From positions 62,001 to 126,000 of the forward strand of contig NZ_WBKB01000005.1 in the NCBI RefSeq assembly GCF_008831155.1: a stretch of DNA of 64,000 nucleotides. The letters are read 5' to 3'. The notes beneath the pieces were generated by a model, which searched no databases, was not told where the DNA came from, and saw only the letters and a program-made list of their open reading frames with translations. Position numbers and translations under genes: made by a program. Shown one piece after another: positions 33,401-40,687 of the stretch; the stretch's first letter is position 1; each line of letters begins with the position of its first letter. Origin of the DNA: Gulosibacter chungangensis. Lineage in GTDB: Bacteria > Actinomycetota > Actinomycetes > Actinomycetales > Microbacteriaceae.

Positions 33401-34774
33401 ATGACAGATTCCGGGCAGTTCGGTTCGCGGTCGCAGCCAGCGTCGCAGTCGCAGTCAGCATCGCAGCCACAGTCGCAGTCGCAGCCATCGCTCGCATCGC
33501 AGCCACAGGCATCATTGCAGCCGGACTCGACACCTAGTCCAGAATCCTCACCTCTGACCCGAACTGGTATGCGACCCGTGAGCCACTTGGGCCGACGGCT
33601 TATCGCGGGCCTCGCGCTGGCGGCGCTGTGGCTCGTCTTCGGGCTTGGCCCATACGCGCTGCAACATCTCGGTGGGCGCGTCGAGCTATTGGGGCGGTTG
33701 ATTCCATCGCCAATGCGCGGTGGATTTTTTGGCGCACCAGAAGGCTGGGCTTGGTCGATGCACAGTCTTGCCGTGCTGTTAGTGATTACTGGGTTTGCGA
33801 CGATTTCCGCATGGTTTGGGCGTCGGATGCGCTTGAGCTTTGCCGCAGGCTGGCTCGCGGCAGTGCTCACCGGGTTTCTCATTGGTGCGGTGTTGGACCT
33901 TGGTGATTTCGTTGAATCGGTCGGGCTGTTTGGAGTTCGTGGGGCACTCGGCACCAGGGGAGCGACCCAAGCGACCGTCTTTTGGGGATTGCTGGTGGGG
34001 TGGATTCCCGGGGTGTTGGTTTCGGCAGGTGCCCAGAACGGGATGTGCAACCAAGTTGGGCGCGAGGCCGGCGAGGATGCAGCTGGCCAATCGAGCAAGG
34101 CGTCGGTAGACGTGTTGAAGATGAGCCGAGGGTACCGAGCAGTGAACACTGCGATCGCTGTCTTGGCAATCCTCGCAGCCGTTGCACTACCGCTGGTAGC
34201 AAGCGGCGCGCATACGGCGTCGCAGGAAGCACTTCGGGAAGAACAAGCTGCGGAAGAGGCCGCAGCCGAGGCGAATGCCGACCCTGCCGGTGCCGCTCCG
34301 CGAGACCTGGAGGCAACAGGCGAACCGGTGCCGACTGTGGCGCCGGTGGCGGACACCCCGCCTGCGGACGCGTGCGACGCATCCAACTCGACCATTCTTG
34401 CGCCGCCCGCAGGCGCGGCGACCGGACATCGGGTGCAGTCCCTGGAACTCGTGAATATTTCTGAAGCACCCTGCAGGGTTGAGGGTTACCCGGACATCGC
34501 GTTCGGCGACCAAAACGGCCATGTGATGGATGTCGTGGTCGAGCGCGGTGACTCCTTCCTCGCCAAGGATGCTGGCCCCACGCTCATCACGGTCGAACCC
34601 GGTGAGTCGGTAGTTGCGAGTATTGGTTGGGACGCGAATTCGATGCACGGCAGTCTCGCTGCCAGGTCGTTGTGGGTCGCACAATTCGCGGGTGCGGAGC
34701 GGCTGACCTGGGAAGTGTTGCTCGATATTGTGCCCGAATCGACCGTGTACGTGACCGCTTGGGGAGCTGAGTAG
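33401..34774 (+). CDS. Membrane protein with C-terminal DUF4232 domain
   Basis: A 457-residue protein. The first 50 residues are a Gln/Ser-rich run made by short DNA repeats; five or so helices follow (about 65-245). An Ala/Glu-rich linker leads to an external DUF4232 domain from about residue 325: 'GHRVQSLELVNISEAPCRVE', 'GYPDIAFGDQNGHVMDVVVE', 'EPGESVVASIGWDANS'. DUF4232 occurs on secreted and lipoproteins of actinobacteria and is of unknown function. ATG 33401 follows GAAAGGTG; nine extra codons upstream are open but lack a site. Confidence 0.7.
   Translation: MTDSGQFGSRSQPASQSQSASQPQSQSQPSLASQPQASLQPDSTPSPESSPLTRTGMRPVSHLGRRLIAGLALAALWLVFGLGPYALQHLGGRVELLGRLIPSPMRGGFFGAPEGWAWSMHSLAVLLVITGFATISAWFGRRMRLSFAAGWLAAVLTGFLIGAVLDLGDFVESVGLFGVRGALGTRGATQATVFWGLLVGWIPGVLVSAGAQNGMCNQVGREAGEDAAGQSSKASVDVLKMSRGYRAVNTAIAVLAILAAVALPLVASGAHTASQEALREEQAAEEAAAEANADPAGAAPRDLEATGEPVPTVAPVADTPPADACDASNSTILAPPAGAATGHRVQSLELVNISEAPCRVEGYPDIAFGDQNGHVMDVVVERGDSFLAKDAGPTLITVEPGESVVASIGWDANSMHGSLAARSLWVAQFAGAERLTWEVLLDIVPESTVYVTAWGAE
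33431..33522 (+). repeat. CAGTCG / CAGCCA short repeats in the DUF4232 gene
   Basis: A run of CAGTCGCAGTC, CAGCCACAG and TCGCAG units spans about 90 bases and encodes a Ser-Gln-Pro-Ala tract. All units are in phase by three bases. The composition differs from the rest of the gene. Confidence 0.8.
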
Positions 34775-34827
34775 CGAGCCAGTGCATCCCTGAGTGCCCT
34801 AGAAGAGAATGCGGATAACCTCGGCAC

Positions 34828-35619
34828 ATGTCTACGACAGCGGAGTCGAAGCGGCTAACCCTGGCCTGGGGAATTCTCGCGGTTCGAATCGGCGCGGTCT
34901 TCGTCGTCACATTGGTGATGTGGGGCCTACTGGCGGGCTTCTTTAATACTCCGGGCTTTCCGCCGAGTACCCTGTGGGCAACGCTCGGATTGCTGCCGGT
35001 CAACCTTTTCTGCCTGTGGCTAGTGCTGCGGCTTTATCGCCGCGAGGGCATTCCGCTTCGGGATGCACTGGGAATTCGACGGGGCAAAGTCGGTCGGGAC
35101 ATTCTTTGGGGATTGCTGTGGTTGTTCGTCGTGAACATTCCGTACGTGATCGCGATCGGGGCCATGGTCTATTTGCTGTACGGGGAGGATGCTCCCGCGG
35201 CATTCGAGACAATTTTTGTGAATCCTGACGCGACCACCGCAATATCGCCGGTGTGGCTCTTGGTGATTTCGATTGTGTCGGTGATCCCGTTCATGATCAT
35301 TAACGCGCCCACGGAAGAATTGGTTTATCGCGGCTATGCGATGCGCGGTTTGGCTGAGAAACACGGCGGTGCGTTCGCGGTGCTTGCGACCTCGGTGACG
35401 TTCGGCGTTCAGCACATGGCCTTCGCTGCGACACCGGCCGGGATGATTGTCTTTTTCGTTGCATTTACGGTGTGGGGGCTCGGCGCGGCGATCATCGTGC
35501 GGAAGCAGGGGCGGCTGTTTTCGATAGTGGTGGCGCACTGGCTGATCAACATCATGCTCGCCGCGCCGGCGATCGTGTTTCCGATCCTGCAACTGACTGG
35601 CGTTGCCGAAGCTAGCTAG
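34828..35619 (+). CDS. CPBP family intramembrane metalloprotease
   Basis: A 263-residue membrane protein of the CPBP (CAAX protease and bacteriocin-processing, Abi) family. Seven or eight helices; the zinc-site motifs are 'NAPTEELVYRGYAMRGLAEK' near residue 154 (EExxxR), 'FGVQHMAFAATP' near 192 (FxxxH) and 'VVAHWLINIML' near 237. Members process peptides or confer immunity to bacteriocins, but substrates are mostly unknown. Its entire last three quarters are overlapped on the other strand by the open frame of a GNAT gene. Confidence 0.85.
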   Translation: MSTTAESKRLTLAWGILAVRIGAVFVVTLVMWGLLAGFFNTPGFPPSTLWATLGLLPVNLFCLWLVLRLYRREGIPLRDALGIRRGKVGRDILWGLLWLFVVNIPYVIAIGAMVYLLYGEDAPAAFETIFVNPDATTAISPVWLLVISIVSVIPFMIINAPTEELVYRGYAMRGLAEKHGGAFAVLATSVTFGVQHMAFAATPAGMIVFFVAFTVWGLGAAIIVRKQGRLFSIVVAHWLINIMLAAPAIVFPILQLTGVAEAS

Positions 35620-36114
35620 AACGTGTTGCGCAACGGGCCAAGATGACTTGCTGAGGCTCAGGTGGAGTAAGGGATAAGGCCGACCGGCCTCGTCGGTCTC
35701 GCTGCGTCCGACGACCTCGAATCCACGGTGTGTGTAGAAGCCGACTGCAGGGACGTTCTGCTCGTTGACATCGACTTTGGTAACTCCGTGTTCCTTGATC
35801 GCGTGGGTGAGTAGCGCCGTGCCGATTCCACCCGCCCGTTGCTGCGCATCGATGAACAGCATCTCCAGCGTTCCATCGAGCACGCCGGAGAACCCCAGCG
35901 GTCGACCATCGCGCTCGGCGACTGAGAGGACGACTGCCGGGAAATAGTCGGACTGCAACTTGGCTTCGATCTCGTCTCGATGCGTAGCTGCAAGGAGATC
36001 GTGCGACGCATCCACAGAGCGCCGCCAGATCGCAGCAAGTGCCGGATACTCCGAAACTCCGAGCGAGGGCCGAATGGTCAACCCGAATACGCTGGGTCTC
36101 GTTTGCGGATTCAT
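35020..36114 (-). CDS. GNAT-family N-acetyltransferase with antisense C-terminal extension
   Basis: The first 155 residues are a complete GNAT domain: 'LTIRPSLGVSEYPALAAIWR' at the start, the acetyl-CoA loop 'DAQQRAGGIGTALLTHAIKE' near residue 93, and 'VNEQNVPAVGFYTHRGFEVV' near 116, then 'YPLLHLSLSK'. Homologous domains end there, but no in-frame stop occurs until 35020, adding about 205 residues rich in His/Arg that lie exactly antisense to the CPBP gene. Another frame has a stop at 35658, right where the domain ends, so a small indel may have caused stop loss; otherwise an overlong product is made. ATG 36114 gives the best N-terminus; ATG 36186 is possible. Confidence 0.65.
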   Translation of the reverse strand: MNPQTRPSVFGLTIRPSLGVSEYPALAAIWRRSVDASHDLLAATHRDEIEAKLQSDYFPAVVLSVAERDGRPLGFSGVLDGTLEMLFIDAQQRAGGIGTALLTHAIKEHGVTKVDVNEQNVPAVGFYTHRGFEVVGRSETDEAGRPYPLLHLSLSKSSWPVAQHVLASFGNASQLQDRKHDRRRGEHDVDQPVRHHYRKQPPLLPHDDRRAEPPHRKCNEKDNHPGRCRSEGHVLNAERHRGRKHRERTAVFLSQTAHRIAAINQFFRGRVNDHERDHRHNRNHQEPHRRYCGGRVRIHKNCLECRGSILPVQQIDHGPDRDHVRNVHDEQPQQSPKNVPTDFAPSNSQCIPKRNALAAIKPQH

Positions 36115-36340
36115 CAGCCCATCATCCCAGACAATAGCAGGCAGTAAACGACGGTAGACGAGCGCAGGCGAACGCACTATCGCCACTTGATTCGCGATCT
36201 GCCATAGTCGTGGCTGCTGCTGCCGGCGGGGCAGGGTGGGCTTTCGAACACGGGCTATTCCTGATAAACATTGTTAGGTTGATGGACTGCGCGATTCGTG
36301 CGCAGCTCAGCGGTCAAATCAGTAGTCAAAGGAGACTCGA

Positions 36341-36904
36341 ATGACGGACAAGCTATCCCTCGAGCAGCGAATTCAGCGTGTTGAGGATCGAGCTGAAATT
36401 CAGGAACTCGGGATTCTGTACGGGTTTGTGATGGATGAACGCGACGATTTCGGTATCCGACAGATTTTTACCGAGGACGCGACCCTGCGATCGCAAGATG
36501 GCGTGTTTGCGGCGAATGGTATTGACGAGATCGTGGAGACGTATTTGGGGCGGTTCAAGCGTCTGGGGCCAACGAATCATTACAGTCACGGGCATGTGGT
36601 TCGTTTCCGCGACGAGGATCCAGATTCTGCATTTGGGCTTATTGCTTCGCACGCCGAAGTTGTGCGCAATGGCACGGCGATGCAGGTTGCGCTGCGGTAC
36701 AAGGATGAATATCGACGTGTGGATGGAAAGTGGCGCTTCTCGGATCGCCTGATGTCGTACATGTACTACCTGCCTGTTGCAGAGATTCCCGAGTCGTTGG
36801 GTGATCGAAACACCGTGCGCGCCTACGGGGACGAGCGACCGGCAGAGTGGCCAGAGGTGCTGTACTCAGAGACTGGGAGTGAGTGGCTGCACAAGTACTT
36901 GTAG
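36341..36904 (+). CDS. NTF2-like / SnoaL-fold protein
   Basis: A 187-residue protein with the SnoaL_4-type NTF2-like fold: an amphipathic first helix 'RIQRVEDRAEIQELGILYGF', then 'VMDERDDFGIRQIFTEDATL', 'ETYLGRFKRLGPTNHYSHGH' and 'VALRYKDEYRRVDGKWRFSD'. Such proteins are small cone-shaped enzymes or ligand binders (dehydratases, isomerases). The position of Asp and His residues in the pocket fits a catalytic member, but the substrate is unknown. AAAGGAG seven bases upstream fixes the ATG at 36341. It appears to be a single-gene unit. Confidence 0.8.
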   Translation: MTDKLSLEQRIQRVEDRAEIQELGILYGFVMDERDDFGIRQIFTEDATLRSQDGVFAANGIDEIVETYLGRFKRLGPTNHYSHGHVVRFRDEDPDSAFGLIASHAEVVRNGTAMQVALRYKDEYRRVDGKWRFSDRLMSYMYYLPVAEIPESLGDRNTVRAYGDERPAEWPEVLYSETGSEWLHKYL

Positions 36905-37231
36905 CCTTGGTGGCGTTTCTCGCGGTGGTTTGCTGATGCTGTGTTGATTGTGGCTTTGTGGCTTTGTGGCTTTGTGGCTTTGTGATCTGGCTGGCTGCCT
37001 TCTTTGTGCGACTCTCATGGTGTCGGGGTGGGTGGGGTGAGGGCCTAAATCTGCTCAACGTCGGTGGCTGCCCTTACTCTGTTGTGTAACTCGTCAAGTT
37101 CTTACATCTCCGCAGTCGCGAATTCGAACATCGAATTACTATTCGATAACTACGTGACTTATCACTAGTTTATTCGTTCGAATCTCGATAGGGTGGAATC
37201 ACCAGCCAGCCTTCCCGGGAGGTGATCCACG
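36905..37231. other. Gene-free AT-rich gap upstream of the HNH/DUF222 gene
   Basis: No gene is supported here. Four perfect TGTGGCTT octamers run from 36949 to 36980. The 37130-37200 part is markedly AT-rich for this genome and carries repeated TTCGAAT/ATTCGA motifs ('CGAATTCGAACATCGAATTA', 'TTTATTCGTTCGAATC'), including the inverted pair TTCGAA. It probably contains the HNH gene promoter. Confidence 0.5.
36949..36980 (+). repeat. TGTGGCTT octamer repeat, four copies
   Basis: TGTGGCTT is repeated four times without mismatch, with a fifth partial copy TGTG. It is not in a gene. Confidence 0.9.
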
Positions 37232-39640
37232 ATGACCGTGTGCGACTCGACGTTTGCCGACGATGACGACGACTTCAATAGGCATCGTGGTGCCTCCGGT
37301 GCGTCCGGTGCCTCGGATGCTTGGGGCGCCTTGGGCGCACCCGATACCGGGTTTGAAGACATCGTCGCTGGGCTCTCCAGGCCTTCCCCATGGGATGAAG
37401 TCGTTGCAACAGGGGCTGCAGAGTCTGAATCCGATTTCGATTTCACGTCCCCAGGCTTCGCAGGCCATGAGTTTGCCGAGGCCACAACCACGCCCACTGG
37501 TGATAGCACTGCTGCAGGGGCTGCTGGTGCTCGTGCTGCTGCAGACGCCGATTCCTGTTCCTGTTCCGGTGCTGGTGCCGCTGCGGATTTCGATGCTGGT
37601 GCTTTCGTGTTTGGGCCGGGTTTCACGCTGCCGGAGGGTATGTCGCGGGATGGTGATCTCGCCCGGTTGATCGAGTCATTCACTGGCTTAATTGACTCGT
37701 ACGCGCGCAATTTCCCGTTCTCTCGAGGCGTGCTCGAGGACGACGTGGAAGCGGCCTCGCAAGACCGGTTCCTCGACTTGATCGAGGTTGTGTCGGCCCA
37801 CCAACGGCAGCTCTCGGCAACACTTGCGGTACTCGCACAAGAAGTCGCGCACCGGTCCCGGGGAGAGTTGTTAGACCAGCGGCTTGACTTCCAATACGGC
37901 TACAAGTCTCCATCGCAGTTCTTCGCGGACTGCGTCCAGATCGAGCGTCGTGACGCGTTCGCGATCACCCGGGTGGGGAAAGCCATCGTCGGCGAGCGTT
38001 CCCTCACGGGCGAACGGTTGCCCGCAACAGCCGAGATCGTTGCCGACGCTGTCCGCGCCGGAGAAGTCGGGTTCGCGCACGCGAACGAGATCGTGCGCAC
38101 CACCGAGAAACTCCGCGAGAAGCCGGAGGTGGATCCCGACGACATCGACGAGGGAGAACAACTCCTGGTCGATATTGCCTGCGACGGGCTCCCCTTGGCC
38201 GAGTTCCGTGCCGCAATCACCCACCTCGAGGGGTATTTGGACCCCGACGGCGTCGCCCCAACCCTGGAAGCGCAGCGACAGCAGAACAGTCTCACCTTCC
38301 GCATAATGTCCGACACCGGCATGCTCCACATCAATGGGAAGATCGATGCCGAGTCCGGCGCATATGTCCGCCACGCCCTCGCAGGCTACGTCACCGGCAC
38401 CCTGCGCGAATGCCGCGATCATAACCACCCCGGCGCACTCGCCCCGGAACGCCCCGATGCCACAACCACGGCCGCTGCGACTGCTGGCGCTACCGACCGT
38501 GCCAGCGATGCCGCGAATGACGAGAACGTTGGCGACATGGCAAGGACTGCGACAACTGCTAGTCGCACACCGCAAGACCTGGCCTCGGAAGCTGCACCGG
38601 CAACCAATCCCGCGCCGGAATATCTCGGAGAAAACTCCGTCTACCCGGACGCCAGCTTCCGTGACGACCATGACAAAGACCCCTACCGGCACGATCGCGT
38701 CGCCGTCGAAACTCGTACGATTCCGCAGATCCAGGCAGCTGCGCTAGTCGATTTCGCGAAACACGTTATTGGGTGCGACCTGCACAAGCTCTCCGGCCCT
38801 TCAACCAGCGTGATGGTGCGCATGGGCCTGGAAGACTTCGTCCCACCCGAAGCACTCGCCGAGGCCACCGCGATCGCCGACGCCACGTTTAACGCTGCTG
38901 ACGCGGCTGACGCGGCTACTGCTGCGAAGGCTGGCGACACTGGCGACCTCGACAGTACGAATCCAAACCACGAGACCGGTGACCAAGCCGCAGCATTCCG
39001 CTACTCAACAACATCCGACTGCGCGAGCACTCACCAGCCAGGCACTAGCTACCCCACCCGAGTACACACCGGGATCGCGACTATCGATGGGCATGCCGGT
39101 GGCACGATTATCGACGTCGGTACAGCTCGCAGACTCGCTGCCGGAGCTGGGGTGATCCCGATCGTGCTGGGGTACGACTCGGTCGCGCTCGATATGGGCC
39201 GAGAAGTGCGCTTATTCACCCGCCAGCAACGCAACGCGCTCATCGAACGCGACGGGGGTTGTGCGTTCTGTGGCCTACCGCCCGGAATGACCGAAGCTCA
39301 CCACATCGCCTACTGGACCGCGCACGAAGGCACCACCGATCTCGACAACGGGATCCTGCTGTGCAGCTCCTGTCACCGGCGGGTGCACACGGGTTGGGAA
39401 ATCCGAATCGTGCACGACCCCACCAAATCAAAGCGTGCCGCGAGGCTCGCGAAACAACACGGTGGCGGGACGGTGTGGTTCATCCCACCCGCAAACGTCG
39501 ATCCACTGCGAGAACCACGACTCGGTGGCCGCAAACGATTCGACTTGGGATACCGGAAGGCGCATCCACCGGTGCCGATCCCGGGGTACGAGAACGCGTC
39601 CTGGAGCAGCCGCGGACCAACCTTCCGACCAAAGGTCTAG
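37232..39640 (+). CDS. DUF222 / 13E12-repeat HNH endonuclease
   Basis: An 802-residue member of the 13E12/DUF222 family abundant in actinobacteria. After a low-complexity first 130 residues comes the DUF222 helical domain ('VSAHQRQLSATLAVLAQEVA', 'FADCVQIERRDAFAITRVGK', 'AGEVGFAHANEIVRTTEKLR'), and an HNH nuclease domain near the C-terminus: 'CAFCGLPPGMTEAHHIAYWT', then 'GTTDLDNGILLCSSCHRRVH'. The two CxxC pairs bind zinc and the His-His is catalytic. Typical relatives have 400-550 residues; the excess is Ala/Thr/Asp-rich insertions at about 1-130, 405-470 and 545-590. The role may be that of a selfish or phage-linked nuclease. Confidence 0.87.
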   Translation: MTVCDSTFADDDDDFNRHRGASGASGASDAWGALGAPDTGFEDIVAGLSRPSPWDEVVATGAAESESDFDFTSPGFAGHEFAEATTTPTGDSTAAGAAGARAAADADSCSCSGAGAAADFDAGAFVFGPGFTLPEGMSRDGDLARLIESFTGLIDSYARNFPFSRGVLEDDVEAASQDRFLDLIEVVSAHQRQLSATLAVLAQEVAHRSRGELLDQRLDFQYGYKSPSQFFADCVQIERRDAFAITRVGKAIVGERSLTGERLPATAEIVADAVRAGEVGFAHANEIVRTTEKLREKPEVDPDDIDEGEQLLVDIACDGLPLAEFRAAITHLEGYLDPDGVAPTLEAQRQQNSLTFRIMSDTGMLHINGKIDAESGAYVRHALAGYVTGTLRECRDHNHPGALAPERPDATTTAAATAGATDRASDAANDENVGDMARTATTASRTPQDLASEAAPATNPAPEYLGENSVYPDASFRDDHDKDPYRHDRVAVETRTIPQIQAAALVDFAKHVIGCDLHKLSGPSTSVMVRMGLEDFVPPEALAEATAIADATFNAADAADAATAAKAGDTGDLDSTNPNHETGDQAAAFRYSTTSDCASTHQPGTSYPTRVHTGIATIDGHAGGTIIDVGTARRLAAGAGVIPIVLGYDSVALDMGREVRLFTRQQRNALIERDGGCAFCGLPPGMTEAHHIAYWTAHEGTTDLDNGILLCSSCHRRVHTGWEIRIVHDPTKSKRAARLAKQHGGGTVWFIPPANVDPLREPRLGGRKRFDLGYRKAHPPVPIPGYENASWSSRGPTFRPKV

Positions 39641-39708
39641 CGAAAGTACGCGTGGTCGACGAACAGACCTCGCTGTTGCTGTTGCTTAGCGCCAAACTCA
39701 CCTGGACG

Positions 39709-40458
39709 TTATTCCACAGCGGCTGGAACTTGCGAGGGCGACCCCAACACCTCATTGATGATGATTGAAGCAAGGGAAGCACTCAGCAGAATTCCCGCGA
39801 GGACCACCAACTGGAAAAGCCCAGCCTCAAGTGGACTCGCGCCAGCAAACACCGCCCCAGTGAACGCGCCGGGAAGTGTAACTAGACCGGTTGTTTTCGT
39901 CTGGTCAATCGACGGAATCAAGGAAAGCTTCGAAGCCAATGCGCGAAAGCGTGCTGTCGCTTGACGATTCGTTGCACCGAGAGCCAGCCAACCTTCGACC
40001 TCACCCCGATGATCCGCAAGCTGTTCCTGCAGTCGGCGAGCAGAAAGCGTCGTGACATTCATCGAATTACCGATGATGATGCCACCGACCGCGAGCAGAT
40101 ACTGCGGGCCGAGATCCACGGCACCCGAAACAAACGCCGTCCCGATAGCAGCCGCCACTCCCGCAGTAAGCGCAAGCGCAACACCCAGAACCACCCTGGC
40201 ACTCCGCCCAATTCTTCTCGCCGAGGTAAAAACTGCGATCGCAAGCATGACCCCAAGCCACAAAAAGACCCAACCCAGCTCGGTCATCATCACCGACAGA
40301 ATCACCGCAAGCAAAGCCAGCTGAATTCCTGCGCGCACTACAGCAATCACCGGTTCCCAGCCGAGAGGCACCCGAGCTCGCCAAAGGATCCCTGCAGCGA
40401 GCAGCGCCATGCCCACGCAGATAATCACAGTGCGAACCGGATCGATACCTTCAGTCAC
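39709..40458 (-). CDS. fetB: UPF0014 family ABC transporter permease FetB
   Basis: A 249-residue integral membrane protein with about seven helices and the UPF0014 signatures 'AVRAGIQLALLAVILSVMMT'-like first half, 'GIIIGNSMNVTTLSARRLQE' in the middle and 'LPGAFTGAVFAGASPLEAGL' near the C-terminus. In E. coli FetAB exports iron and protects against peroxide. No FetA ATPase gene is adjacent, so it is an orphan permease that needs an ATPase from elsewhere. Convergent with the HNH gene (68-base gap, no terminator recognised). Confidence 0.88.
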   Translation of the reverse strand: MTEGIDPVRTVIICVGMALLAAGILWRARVPLGWEPVIAVVRAGIQLALLAVILSVMMTELGWVFLWLGVMLAIAVFTSARRIGRSARVVLGVALALTAGVAAAIGTAFVSGAVDLGPQYLLAVGGIIIGNSMNVTTLSARRLQEQLADHRGEVEGWLALGATNRQATARFRALASKLSLIPSIDQTKTTGLVTLPGAFTGAVFAGASPLEAGLFQLVVLAGILLSASLASIIINEVLGSPSQVPAAVE

Positions 40459-40602
40459 ACACTCAAACCTATCCGCTGATGAAACTCATATAGTGCGCAG
40501 ATTCTTGCTAACAGATCCCTACCCCAATTACTGAAAACAGGTTCCCAACGGTTTCCAGCTGAACGGCGGCGCCAGATCCAACACCGTACTGGTTCTGGAA
40601 AA

Positions 40603-40632
40603 TCCGACCGCCGCGCCAAATGGCCGGTCGGA
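40603..40632. promoter_or_regulatory. Inverted repeat upstream of smc
   Basis: TCCGACCG (40603-40610) and CGGTCGGA (40625-40632) are complementary. A TAGGAT -10-like box (40647-40652) lies 36 bases before the smc ATG. The rest of the 229-base gap shows nothing further. Confidence 0.4.
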
Positions 40633-40687
40633 GGCGGGCACGCCGGTAGGATTCAGGCATCCATCCCGCTGATCGAAAGTCGACAAA

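Noticed and set aside
32929-34395. 488-codon minus-strand frame over the DUF3137-like and DUF4232 genes
   Set aside because: The plus-strand genes show signal, membrane and domain features; the antisense frame is Arg/Pro/Ser-rich and spans two genes.
37871-38692. 273-codon minus-strand frame in the HNH gene
   Set aside because: Antisense to the conserved DUF222 domain and without any support.
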